From an uncultured Eubacterium sp. (GTDB lineage: Bacteria > Bacillota > Clostridia > Oscillospirales > Acutalibacteraceae): 41,950 nucleotides of DNA. Position numbers and translations under genes: made by a program. The notes beneath the pieces are model-generated. The model was given only the letters and a program-made list of their open reading frames with translations, was not told the DNA's origin and searched no databases. The stretch's first letter is position 1, and each line of letters starts with the position of its first letter. Of the stretch, positions 1 to 7,470 are shown piece by piece. The stretch is taken from contig UQPH01000009.1 of the NCBI GenBank assembly GCA_900542875.1, positions 1 through 41,950 of the forward strand, read 5' to 3'.

Positions 1-125
1 TGGCAGGCGTAAGAGAAAAGACAGAAAACAACGATTACCTCGGATGCTTTAAGGGCACACCGGCTGTGCTTATGACAGCCTGCTTGATGTCCATAGCCTT
101 CTATGGTTTCAACGCATTTGCGTAA
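1..125 (+). CDS. rnfA: RnfA, electron transport complex subunit A (3' end only)
   Basis: Partial gene that enters from the left edge; the reading frame begins at base 3 and stops at TAA 123-125. The visible 40 residues contain AGVREKTENNDYLGCFKGTP followed by a hydrophobic segment ending in MSIAFYGFNAFA. This matches the C-terminus of RnfA/NqrE-type integral membrane subunits, where a charged loop (GxRE..L..P..GTP) precedes the last membrane helix. RnfA is part of the Rnf complex, which couples reduced ferredoxin oxidation and NAD reduction to ion transport. rnfB follows after 12 bases with its own Shine-Dalgarno, the usual end of an rnfCDGEAB operon, so the other subunits are expected to the left of the window. 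Confidence 0.85.
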   Translation, partial: AGVREKTENNDYLGCFKGTPAVLMTACLMSIAFYGFNAFA

Positions 126-137
126 GGAGGGCTGAAA

Positions 138-935
138 ATGGATATTAAAGCAGTATTGATTGCGGTTTTGGTAATCGCAGTAATCGCAGTAATAATCGGT
201 TTAGTACTCGGCATTGCCGAAAAGATATTTAAGGTTGAAGTTGACGAAAAGGAAGTTGCGGTAAGAGAAGCACTTCCCGGAAGCAACTGCGGCGGCTGCG
301 GCTACGCAGGCTGTGACGCAATGGCGGCGGCTATTGCCAAGGGAGAGGCTCCTGTATCCGGCTGTCCCGTAGGCGGCAAGCCCGTTGCTGAAAAAATTGC
401 GGCAATTATGGGCGCTGAAGTCGGAGATGTCGAGAAAAAGATTGCATATGTAAAATGCGACGGCAGTGGCAAAACCAAGACGGTTGCTTACAATTACATA
501 GGTATTCAAAGTTGTGAGGCTGCATCACTTATGCCGGGCTCGGGTCCCTACTCATGCAAATACGGCTGTCTCGGATTCGGTTCCTGTGCTAAGGTTTGTC
601 CTCAAAATGCAATCAGAATTATTGACAAAAAGGCTGTTGTTGACGAAGAACTTTGTATCGCCTGCGGCAAGTGCATTAAGGTATGTCCGCACAATTTAAT
701 CGAACTCGTTCCCGCAAGTGCAACATACAGAGTACAGTGTTCGTCGCACGTTATGGGCAAGGATGTAAGAGACGCCTGTACGGCAGGTTGTATCTCCTGC
801 AAAATCTGTGAAAAGAACTGTCCTTCCGACGCTATTCACGTAGTTGACAACATTGCAAAAATCGACTATGACAAATGCACAAAGTGCGGAATTTGTTTTA
901 GCAAGTGTCCTAGAAAGATTATTAAAAAATACTAA
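138..935 (+). CDS. rnfB: RnfB, iron-sulfur subunit of the Rnf complex
   Basis: Peripheral Fe-S subunit that receives electrons from ferredoxin and passes them into the Rnf complex. The 265-residue protein has one N-terminal membrane helix (about residues 5-26). A 4Fe-4S domain follows with C51, C54, C59 and C76 (NCGGCGYAGC then GCPVGG), diagnostic of RnfB. The C-terminal half carries further ferredoxin-type clusters, including CIACGKCIKVCP and CTKCGICFSKCP, plus a CISCKICEKNCP group. This cluster-rich tail is typical of clostridial and acetogen RnfB and is longer than the proteobacterial form. The start is supported by AAGGAGGG seven to eight bases upstream. It is the last rnf gene; a strong new promoter follows, so the downstream lipoprotein is probably transcribed separately. 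Confidence 0.95.
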   Translation: MDIKAVLIAVLVIAVIAVIIGLVLGIAEKIFKVEVDEKEVAVREALPGSNCGGCGYAGCDAMAAAIAKGEAPVSGCPVGGKPVAEKIAAIMGAEVGDVEKKIAYVKCDGSGKTKTVAYNYIGIQSCEAASLMPGSGPYSCKYGCLGFGSCAKVCPQNAIRIIDKKAVVDEELCIACGKCIKVCPHNLIELVPASATYRVQCSSHVMGKDVRDACTAGCISCKICEKNCPSDAIHVVDNIAKIDYDKCTKCGICFSKCPRKIIKKY

Positions 936-953
936 AAAATCATTGATAATATA

Positions 954-982
954 TTGACAAACACATAAAATTATCTTAATAT
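954..982 (+). promoter_or_regulatory. Sigma-A-type promoter of the repeat lipoprotein gene
   Basis: TTGACA at 954-959, a 17-base spacer, then TAATAT at 977-982. The start codon of the lipoprotein is about 50 bases downstream with a good Shine-Dalgarno (AAAGGAGAGG) between them. The -35 is a perfect consensus. Confidence 0.75.
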
Positions 983-1032
983 GAACTTAAAGGTCATAAA
1001 CATTTATAATAATGTAAAGGAGAGGAACTTTT

Positions 1033-2022
1033 ATGACTAAAATGAAAAAGGTTCTTGCTCTCGGTCTTGCAGGTGTTTTGGCAGTAGGCTTTGCCGCTTG
1101 CTCAAACAGCGCATCCGACGATAAGAACACAGACACACAGACTGCTACTGCTAAAACAGGCATGGCAATCATCTCACAGATTAAAGATGACGAATACAAC
1201 AAGTCAGCTACCGCTCTTGAGATTGACTCAGTTGCAGCTGCCGTATTAGTTGATGCAGACGGAAAAATCATTGATGTAAAAATCGACGAGGCTCAGACAA
1301 AGCCTGACCTTACAAAGGACAACGGCAATGTATCAGACCTCAGAACAAAGCTCGATAAGAAAGAAGACTACGGAATGAAGTCGACTTCTCCTATCGGCAA
1401 AGAATGGTATGAGCAGGTTGCAGCATTTGAGGCTTGGGCTAAAGGCAAGACCGCTGACGAGGTTAAAGCAGGCGTTGACGATACAGGCTACGCAAGCGAT
1501 GCAGACCTCAAAGCAGGCTGCACAATTTATGCAGGCGGTTTCACCTCAGTAGTTGCAAAGGCAATCGCAAACGCAACAGAGTGCGGCGCATCCACTACTG
1601 ATACTCTTAAGCTTTCTCTTACTACTCAAAAGTATTATGAGAGCAACGAGACGAATCTTCAGTACGATACCGACTATGCTGCTGTTACAACAGACGCTGA
1701 CGGTAAAGTAACATCTTGCATCATTGATGCTTCTCAGGCTAAGTGCACAATCGCTAACGGTGAATTCACTGTTGAAAAGGGCGAGTACAAGTCAAAGAAG
1801 GAACTCAAGGAAGAGTACGGTATGAAGGGTACTTCTCCGATCGGCAAAGAATGGTACGAGCAGGCTGCTGCATTTGAAAATTGGTGCAAAGGCAAGACTG
1901 CCGATGAAATCAAGGCTTGCTACGGCAACGATATGAGTGCTTCTGACGCAGACCTCAAGGCAGGATGCACAATCACTATCAGCTCTATCGCTGAGAACAC
2001 TGCAAAGGCTGCTACAAAGTAA
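1033..2022 (+). CDS. Secreted lipoprotein with two internal repeats, unknown function
   Basis: 329 residues. The signal peptide has a lipobox (VGFAAC, lipidated Cys23), so the mature protein should be anchored outside the membrane. After a Ser/Thr/Asp-rich linker it contains two related units, about residues 47-166 and 190-316. Each has a beta-rich part with an alternating pattern (SVAAAVLVDADGKIIDV in unit 1, AAVTTDADGKVTSCII in unit 2). Each then has a strongly conserved segment: YGMK(S/G)TSPIGKEWYEQ, a KGKTADE(V/I)KA stretch, and SDADLKAGCTI. The protein lies between rnfB and the apbE flavinylation cluster and has its own promoter and terminator. I recognise the repeat as one common in clostridial exported proteins but know no established function. 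A redox or flavin-related role is only inferred from position. Confidence 0.8.
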   Translation: MTKMKKVLALGLAGVLAVGFAACSNSASDDKNTDTQTATAKTGMAIISQIKDDEYNKSATALEIDSVAAAVLVDADGKIIDVKIDEAQTKPDLTKDNGNVSDLRTKLDKKEDYGMKSTSPIGKEWYEQVAAFEAWAKGKTADEVKAGVDDTGYASDADLKAGCTIYAGGFTSVVAKAIANATECGASTTDTLKLSLTTQKYYESNETNLQYDTDYAAVTTDADGKVTSCIIDASQAKCTIANGEFTVEKGEYKSKKELKEEYGMKGTSPIGKEWYEQAAAFENWCKGKTADEIKACYGNDMSASDADLKAGCTITISSIAENTAKAATK

Positions 2023-2047
2023 GTCAAAGAGTGTAAAACAAAATTAA

Positions 2048-2080
2048 ACAGAGCATTGAGAAATCGATGCTCTGTTTTTA
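2048..2080 (+). terminator. Rho-independent terminator after the lipoprotein gene
   Basis: ACAGAGCAT (2048-2056) pairs with ATGCTCTGT (2067-2075) around a 10-base loop and is followed by a short T run. It closes the lipoprotein transcript before the apbE promoter. Confidence 0.8.
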
Positions 2081-2104
2081 TATATAATAGGTATTATTTA
2101 TATA

Positions 2105-2133
2105 TTGATAAAATAACAGAAATCTGCTATAAT
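2105..2133 (+). promoter_or_regulatory. Near-consensus promoter directly abutting the apbE start codon
   Basis: TTGATA at 2105-2110, a 17-base spacer, and a perfect TATAAT at 2128-2133. The apbE ATG is at 2140, only six bases after the -10 box, so transcription would start at or within a base or two of the A of ATG. This predicts a leaderless or nearly leaderless mRNA. Confidence 0.65.
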
Positions 2134-2139
2134 TTAGGT

Positions 2140-3210
2140 ATGAAAAAAATCTTATCGGCATTAACCGCCGTCGTACTGGCTTTTTCTTTTGTGTCCTGCT
2201 CAAGGACAGCGGCCGACGAAAATTCAAAACAGGAAAAATTCACCTCCTCATTTGTGGATTTATTCGACACGGCGTCCACGATAGTGGCATATGATGACAG
2301 TCAGGAAAAATACAACGAGCACTACGAACAATTTTATAACGAACTCAAAAGGTATGACAATCTGTTCGATATTTACAAGCACTATGACGGAATTACAAAT
2401 CTATACGATGTAAACAAATCCGCCTCTGTCTCCCCTGTTAAGGTTGACAGCGAGATTACAGAGTTGCTGAAATTCGGAAAGAAAGCATACGAACTCACCG
2501 ACGGAAAAACAAATATCTGCTTTGGCTCGGTGCTGAAATTATGGCATGATGAGCGAGAGTGGGCAAAGGAAAATCCCGACGACGCAAAACTTCCCGACGC
2601 CGGCGCACTAAAAGAAGCATCGAAACACACAAACATAGATGATTTGATAATAGACGAGGAAAACTCCACCGTTTATTTTAAGGATAAGGATTTACAACTT
2701 GATGTCGGTGCAATCGCAAAGGGATATGCGGTAAGCAAAGTCGCAGGATGGGCGCAGGAAAACCTATGGTCATCTGCGGCTATAAGCATAGGAGGAAATG
2801 TCGCCACTTTCGGCTACAAAAACAATGACGGCTCGACTCTGTGGAAAATCGGAATCGAGAACCCGGACAAAACGGCTGAAGATTATTTGATGACAGTAAA
2901 CATTACAGGGCTTTCGGTGGTTACAAGCGGTAATTACCAGAGATACTACACGGTTGACAATAAGCAATACTGCCACATAATAAATCCGGATACACTTATG
3001 CCGGCAGAGTTTATGACGAGTGTTTCGGTAATATGCGAGGATTCGGCTCTAGGTGACGCTCTTTCGACCGGTCTGTTTAATATGAGTATAGAGGACGGAA
3101 AAAACCTTGTTGACTCAATGGACGGCGTTGAGGCGGTATGGGTTGACAACAATTACAACAAAACCTACTCAAACGGTTTTGAAAAATATATTAATGAGAA
3201 TCAGGAGTGA
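2140..3210 (+). CDS. apbE: ApbE, FAD:protein FMN transferase (lipoprotein)
   Basis: Covalently attaches FMN to Thr/Ser of extracytosolic flavoproteins, using FAD as donor. The 356-residue product begins MKKILSALTAVVLAFSFVSC, a lipoprotein signal peptide with lipobox VSC. ApbE-family segments follow: a DTASTIVAYD region near the N-terminus, LQLDVGAIAKGYAVSKV, ISIGGNVATFG, and a C-terminal SGNYQRYYTVDNKQYCHIINP block. The start at 2140 is chosen because it gives a complete signal peptide; the frame is open back to a TTG at 2056, but that lies inside the preceding terminator. The next gene encodes an FMN-binding domain protein, the expected substrate. No Shine-Dalgarno of normal strength precedes the ATG, which fits the leaderless arrangement. 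Confidence 0.93.
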   Translation: MKKILSALTAVVLAFSFVSCSRTAADENSKQEKFTSSFVDLFDTASTIVAYDDSQEKYNEHYEQFYNELKRYDNLFDIYKHYDGITNLYDVNKSASVSPVKVDSEITELLKFGKKAYELTDGKTNICFGSVLKLWHDEREWAKENPDDAKLPDAGALKEASKHTNIDDLIIDEENSTVYFKDKDLQLDVGAIAKGYAVSKVAGWAQENLWSSAAISIGGNVATFGYKNNDGSTLWKIGIENPDKTAEDYLMTVNITGLSVVTSGNYQRYYTVDNKQYCHIINPDTLMPAEFMTSVSVICEDSALGDALSTGLFNMSIEDGKNLVDSMDGVEAVWVDNNYNKTYSNGFEKYINENQE

Positions 3211-3215
3211 CTGAA

Positions 3216-3788
3216 ATGAACAGCAAAGCACACTTTAACCCAAAATCAAAAAAGCAGATAATTACTTTTATAATTATGCTTATAGTGTCAATTATTATTG
3301 TGGTTGCATCGGCTTTTCTATCAAAGACAATCACAGAAAAGGAAAAGCAAACTGCAAATCTTGACAGTTTCAATGTTAACATTACTACTCCGATAGCCGT
3401 AAAGGACAACGATTTTAATGTTACCGGAGTTGAGAATGCCTTCGACGAGAAAGGCAATCTTGTAGGCTATGTCATTAAAACAAAAACAACAGGCTACAAT
3501 GCAGAAGTACCTATTGAAACGGCAACCACCGTTACAAAGGACGGCAAATATGTTGTGGGCATAGACATTCTAAAGCAGGAGGAGACCGAGTACCTCGGAG
3601 TCAGAATTCAAACAGACGATTTCAAAAACCAGTTTAAGAGCAGGAAACTCCCCGTTGCAAGCTCGAGCACAATCGAGAAAGGCTCTAAAGTTGATGTAAT
3701 CGCAAAGAGCACACTTTCTTCCGATGCTGTAATTAATGCCGTAAACGACGCAGGAGAATATGCAAAAACATATTTGGTGAAAAAGTAA
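3216..3788 (+). CDS. Membrane-anchored FMN-binding (RnfG-like) protein
   Basis: 190-residue protein with one N-terminal membrane helix (about residues 14-34) and an extracytosolic FMN-binding domain of the RnfG/NqrC type. Typical features are NLVGYVIKTKTTGYNAEV, then DGKYVVGIDILKQEET, and near the C-terminus the flavinylation region D160-V-I-A-K-S-T166-L-S-S followed by DAVINAVND. In canonical RnfG/NqrC the last motif reads D-x-I-S-G-A-T-x-T-S, so Thr166 is the predicted FMN site, but the Gly-Ala pair is replaced by Lys-Ser. ATG 3216 is preferred over GTG 3207 because AGGAG lies eight bases upstream of it. It directly follows apbE, whose product is the likely modifying enzyme. It is probably an electron carrier outside the membrane; its partners are unknown. 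Confidence 0.85.
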   Translation: MNSKAHFNPKSKKQIITFIIMLIVSIIIVVASAFLSKTITEKEKQTANLDSFNVNITTPIAVKDNDFNVTGVENAFDEKGNLVGYVIKTKTTGYNAEVPIETATTVTKDGKYVVGIDILKQEETEYLGVRIQTDDFKNQFKSRKLPVASSSTIEKGSKVDVIAKSTLSSDAVINAVNDAGEYAKTYLVKK

Positions 3789-3789
3789 T

Positions 3790-4158
3790 ATGAAAAAAGC
3801 CGATTTAATCATCATTGTATCTGTTGTTGCGATAGTTGGAGTGCTGTCATTCTTTCTGTATTTTGTAAACTCAAACAGCGGAAACACGGTGACGGTAGAA
3901 AAAGACGGCAAAGTCATAGAAACCCTGAGCCTCGATGAGGACTGCGAAAAAAAGTATGATTTTGACGGAGAAACAAACACCTTAGTTATAAAGGACGGCA
4001 AAGCAACGGTAACCGAGGCTAACTGCCCGGACGGAATCTGTGCAAATCACAAGCCGATAAACAGATCAGGCGAATCAATAATCTGTCTGCCGCACAAGCT
4101 GGTTATCACCGTGACAAACGACAAATCGAGTGACAACGAAATTGACGCCGTTGCTTAA
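3790..4158 (+). CDS. NusG domain II-containing membrane-anchored protein
   Basis: 122 residues: an N-terminal membrane helix (about 5-27), then a small beta-rich domain of the type annotated as NusG domain II in clostridial exported proteins. It contains the conserved block ANCPDGICANHKPINRSGE followed by SIICLPHKLVI, with Cys79, Cys84 and Cys99 plus His102 as candidate metal or disulfide residues. It starts one base after the stop of the FMN-binding protein and is followed within six bases by a Gx-type membrane protein. The order ApbE, FMN protein, NusG-II, Gx transporter is recurrent in Clostridia as I recall. Despite the name it is not a transcription factor. Its exact role in extracytosolic redox chemistry is not established here. 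Confidence 0.82.
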   Translation: MKKADLIIIVSVVAIVGVLSFFLYFVNSNSGNTVTVEKDGKVIETLSLDEDCEKKYDFDGETNTLVIKDGKATVTEANCPDGICANHKPINRSGESIICLPHKLVITVTNDKSSDNEIDAVA

Positions 4159-4164
4159 ATTCTT

Positions 4165-4686
4165 ATGAAAAACAGTAAAGCAAAAAACGTTGCATTTTAC
4201 GGAATAATGATAGCGCTGGCGTTCATACTCAGTTATCTTGAAAGTTTTATTCCGATAAATGCAATAATACCGATACCGGGCGTAAAGCTTGGATTTGCAA
4301 ACATAGTAGTTCTCTTTGCGTTATATACTTTGAAGTTAAAAGACGCAGTTATAATTGCGATAATAAGAGTATTTCTCTCAGGGCTGCTGTTCGGCAATCC
4401 GATGACGATAGCATACAGCCTATGCGGCTGTGCGCTCAGCCTTACGGTAATGTACCTGACGAAGAAAACAAAACTTTCAATAATCGGCGTCAGTATGCTC
4501 GGCGGCATATTTCACAACATAGGACAGCTTATTATGGCGGTTATTTTAACGCACACCTCACGGATTGCGTACTATCTGCCCGTACTTCTTGTTTCGGGTA
4601 TGGTAACGGGACTGCTGATGGGGTTTTGTGCAAAAATGGTAATTGAAAGAATAAACAAACTCGAAAAAAAGAACAATAAAAAATAA
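4165..4686 (+). CDS. Gx transporter family / heptaprenyl diphosphate synthase component I-like membrane protein
   Basis: 173-residue polytopic protein with about five to six hydrophobic helices and a basic C-terminal tail. It carries the family signature PIPGVKLGFANIVVLFAL near residues 36-53, then LSGLLFGNP and GGIFHNIGQL. These are hallmarks of the family historically called heptaprenyl diphosphate synthase component I and now often Gx transporter, which resembles ECF S-components. The substrate is unknown; quinone or isoprenoid precursor or flavin-related transport are possibilities from context. It ends the apbE cluster and is followed by a strong terminator. The start ATG has only a weak upstream Shine-Dalgarno, consistent with translational coupling to the preceding gene. 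Confidence 0.82.
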   Translation: MKNSKAKNVAFYGIMIALAFILSYLESFIPINAIIPIPGVKLGFANIVVLFALYTLKLKDAVIIAIIRVFLSGLLFGNPMTIAYSLCGCALSLTVMYLTKKTKLSIIGVSMLGGIFHNIGQLIMAVILTHTSRIAYYLPVLLVSGMVTGLLMGFCAKMVIERINKLEKKNNKK

Positions 4687-4716
4687 ACTGCTTGATTGAT
4701 TTCAAGCAGTTTTTTC
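4687..4716 (+). terminator. Terminator of the apbE cluster
   Basis: ACTGCTTGA (4687-4695) pairs with TCAAGCAGT (4702-4710) around a six-base loop and is followed by TTTTT. The genes on the other side converge on it. Confidence 0.85.
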
Positions 4717-4740
4717 ATTTACAAATATCTTAAATTCAGA

Positions 4741-5394
4741 TTAAAATAACTTTGATATGTATTTAGGTTCATCTATTATGACAGACGGATGCTCGGCAAA
4801 AAGAATTTCAAAACTCCTAAAGCCCCACGAACAGCCCACAGCCTCAATACCAGCATTTTTTGCAGTACGCATATCAACCTCGCTGTCGCCGAAAAAGATA
4901 GCTTCGCTCGGCTTACAGCCGACCTTTTTAAGAGCATTGAATGTGCTCGTCGGGTCGGGTTTTGTAGGAATACCGTCAATACAACCAATAATACAGTCAA
5001 AATAATTCTTTCCGAAAATATGCTCCACCATTCCCACGGCGGCAACATTCGGTTTATTAGTAACCACGCAGAGTTTAATGCCCATACCTTTAAGAATATC
5101 AAGTTGTTCCTTAATGCCGTCATAAGCGTGGGCATGGTCTAATTTAATCTTATCGTACAGCGGCTTAAATTCCTCATACCGCTCGTTAAGAGTTTTCTCA
5201 TCGAGAGTTTCGTTAAAGGCTCTTTCAACCAGTTTTTTCGCTCCGTTTCCGACAAAATTAAGATAATCCTCTTTTGTCCAATGAGCGTCAAAATTATATT
5301 TTTTAATAAGAATTTCGCAAGCGCCTCCCAAATCGTCGATAGTATTAACCAAGGTACCGTCCAAATCAAACAAGGCACATTTTGTTTTACTCAT
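4741..5394 (-). CDS. HAD-superfamily phosphatase (phosphoglycolate phosphatase-like)
   Basis: 217 residues with all HAD motifs: FDLDGTLVNT at the N-terminus (nucleophile and acid-base Asp), VVTNKP (motif II), the Lys in TKPDP (motif III), and FGDSEVDMRTAKNAG (motif IV). A helical cap lies between motifs I and II, as in the Gph/PGMB subclass. The substrate cannot be told from sequence; small phospho-metabolites such as 2-phosphoglycolate or sugar phosphates are typical. The ATG overlaps the stop of the polyamine binding-protein gene upstream (ATGAGTAA, 8 bases), so it is translationally coupled as the last gene of the pot operon. ATG 5394 is preferred to GTG 5403 because GGGTG sits six bases before it. 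Confidence 0.85.
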   Translation of the reverse strand: MSKTKCALFDLDGTLVNTIDDLGGACEILIKKYNFDAHWTKEDYLNFVGNGAKKLVERAFNETLDEKTLNERYEEFKPLYDKIKLDHAHAYDGIKEQLDILKGMGIKLCVVTNKPNVAAVGMVEHIFGKNYFDCIIGCIDGIPTKPDPTSTFNALKKVGCKPSEAIFFGDSEVDMRTAKNAGIEAVGCSWGFRSFEILFAEHPSVIIDEPKYISKLF

Positions 5395-6658
5395 ACAAAT
5401 CACCCAAATCTTCCTCTTTATCCTTACGCTTTTTTCTTATAAAAGAAGTGCAAACAAGAAATACAACAACTACACCGAGTACAGCGGAACAGATATACAC
5501 CTTTCTGTCCTGAGTCTTACTGTTTATGCTCAAACTTCCGCTTTTAACCTTAGACCAAAGGTCATTTTGAAGTTCTAAAATATTTTGAGGCAAGTTTAGG
5601 AAAACTTCACTTTTAGGCTCTTCCTCGGGATAGACCGCCTCGTTTTCAAACAAGGACGAATCCTCATTTTCCATAACGCTCGCATTTGCGGATGCGTAAT
5701 AAATATACTCTTCATTTTGAAAAGCAACCTGAGGTTCCTGCATATAGTTTATGAATGCCTCAGCACCTTTTTTATTTTGAGTACACTTTGGAATACAAAA
5801 GGCATCATAAAAAGAATTCACGCCCTCTTTTGGATAAACAAAGCCTAAGTCCTCATTATTTTCATTCATAAGAACATAGTCGCCTGCGTAATAGGTAGCA
5901 AAGGCATATTCGCCCGACTCCATAAGATTAAACACCTCGTCCATAACATAGACGGGATTTACCCTATCCTTTTGCTCGGCAAGAAGTTCTGCCGCTGCGT
6001 ACCAATCCTCCTCGTCGGTTGTATTAAGGCTTTGACCTAACATCGCCTGAGCAATGGCAAATGCATCACGACTGTTATTAAACATCAAAATCTTATCTCT
6101 GTATTTTTCGTCCCACAAGACTGACCACGAATCGGGAACTTCGTCTACCAAATTCTTATTATAAATCAAGACGGTATAGCCCGTATTAAAGCAGACGGTA
6201 TATTTTTGCTCGGGATCAAACGGCAGATTAAGGCAATCCTTGCGGATATATTTCATATTCGGAACATTGCTGTAATCTATCTCCTCGAGCATATCCTCAT
6301 CAATGAGCCGTTCTACCATATAATCCGACGGTACTATAACATCATATGAGACACCGCCGCCGGATAACTTTGAGTACATATTCTCATTAGACTCAAAATT
6401 TGTATAATTAACCTTGGCTCCTGTTAGTTTCTCAAATTCGGATACAACATCCATCGAACCCTCTGCGCCATCCGAAATATATTCGCCCCAGTTATAGACA
6501 TTTACCGTAGTTCCCTGCAAACCGAGAGATGCGTAGTACTGCTTTTGTTCGTCGGTAAAGTAATCGTCTTCGTCATCTGCAAGAGCAATCACAGAGGTAA
6601 AAGAAACTGCAACGGAAAAGCAAAGCAAAAAAGCAATAATGCGTTTTATATTTTTCAT
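5387..6658 (-). CDS. potD: PotD-like spermidine/putrescine ABC transporter substrate-binding protein with C-terminal membrane anchor
   Basis: Extracellular solute-binding protein, family 1 (PotD/PotF). Signal peptide residues 1-27 end at VIALA. The fold then starts with TTVNVYNWGEYISDG, a typical PotD opening, and includes SYDVIVPSDYMVERLI and a binding-cleft region with YAGDYVLMNEN. Unlike most Gram-positive PotD proteins it has no lipobox cysteine. Instead the last 40 residues contain a membrane helix (VYICSAVLGVVVVFLVCTSF) followed by a basic and acidic cytoplasmic tail (RKKRKDKEED), so it should be held by its C-terminus. It overlaps the potC stop by four bases, and its own 3' end overlaps the HAD gene. 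Confidence 0.92.
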   Translation of the reverse strand: MKNIKRIIAFLLCFSVAVSFTSVIALADDEDDYFTDEQKQYYASLGLQGTTVNVYNWGEYISDGAEGSMDVVSEFEKLTGAKVNYTNFESNENMYSKLSGGGVSYDVIVPSDYMVERLIDEDMLEEIDYSNVPNMKYIRKDCLNLPFDPEQKYTVCFNTGYTVLIYNKNLVDEVPDSWSVLWDEKYRDKILMFNNSRDAFAIAQAMLGQSLNTTDEEDWYAAAELLAEQKDRVNPVYVMDEVFNLMESGEYAFATYYAGDYVLMNENNEDLGFVYPKEGVNSFYDAFCIPKCTQNKKGAEAFINYMQEPQVAFQNEEYIYYASANASVMENEDSSLFENEAVYPEEEPKSEVFLNLPQNILELQNDLWSKVKSGSLSINSKTQDRKVYICSAVLGVVVVFLVCTSFIRKKRKDKEEDLGDLYE

Positions 6659-7470
6659 TTTTTCGCCTCCCTTTTTTCGCTTCTTGACTGCGCAACATTC
6701 ATAAGAACAAGCAGTGCAAGAATTACTACGAACATAAGCGTGGAAAGCGCAAACATATCGGGCTTTACTCTCTTTTTTGTGAGAGAGAAAATATAAATCG
6801 GCAGCGTCTGGAACGACGGTCCGTTTGTAAAATATGATATGATGAAGTCATCAAGAGACAGCGTAAAGGACATAACGCACCCTGTAATTATACCGCTCAT
6901 AATATCGGGAAGAACAACCTTGCAAAAAGCCTTAAACGGTTTACAGCCGAGGTCAACGGCGGCTTCGTAAATATTCATATCGAACTGTCTGAGTTTCGGC
7001 ATAACATTGAGAATAACATACGGCAGACAGAAAGTAACATGAGCGATGAGAAGCGTTACAAATCCGAGCACCTGACTCTTATGCACAAGAGCACCCGCAA
7101 AAACGAAAAGGAGCATCATGGAGATACCCGTTACGATTTCGGGATTCATCATAGGTATATTTGTAACATTCATCACGGTGCGCTTATAGAGTTTATTCTT
7201 TGAGAGAAACAGTCCGACTGCGGCAGAAAGACCGAGAACTACGGAGACAGCCGCAGTCGCAAGAGCGAGCACAACTGTATTTTCAAGTGCTTTCATTGCG
7301 GCGGAGTTATGAAACATCTCACTCCACCAATGAGTCGAAAAGCCCTCCATAATATATGTGGATGAGCCGCTGTTAAAACTAAACACCATCATAACAGCAA
7401 TGGGCGCATACAAAAATAAGAAAATAAGTGCCATATAAATTCTTGATATGGGAGAAATCTTTTTTTTCAT
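6655..7470 (-). CDS. potC: PotC, spermidine/putrescine ABC transporter permease
   Basis: 271 residues with six predicted membrane helices. The inner-membrane permease signature (EAA loop) is YEAAVDLGCKPFKAFCKVVLP, about two thirds along, which contacts the PotA ATPase. The C-terminal SLDDFIISYFTNGP segment is characteristic of PotC/PotI-type permeases. It is the third gene of the operon, overlapping potB by four bases upstream and potD by four bases downstream. Confidence 0.95.
   Translation of the reverse strand: MKKKISPISRIYMALIFLFLYAPIAVMMVFSFNSGSSTYIMEGFSTHWWSEMFHNSAAMKALENTVVLALATAAVSVVLGLSAAVGLFLSKNKLYKRTVMNVTNIPMMNPEIVTGISMMLLFVFAGALVHKSQVLGFVTLLIAHVTFCLPYVILNVMPKLRQFDMNIYEAAVDLGCKPFKAFCKVVLPDIMSGIITGCVMSFTLSLDDFIISYFTNGPSFQTLPIYIFSLTKKRVKPDMFALSTLMFVVILALLVLMNVAQSRSEKREAKK

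Noticed and set aside
2056..2139. A longer apbE starting at TTG 2056
   Set aside because: The TTG lies in the stem of the preceding terminator and upstream of the promoter, and the extension would bury the lipoprotein signal peptide.
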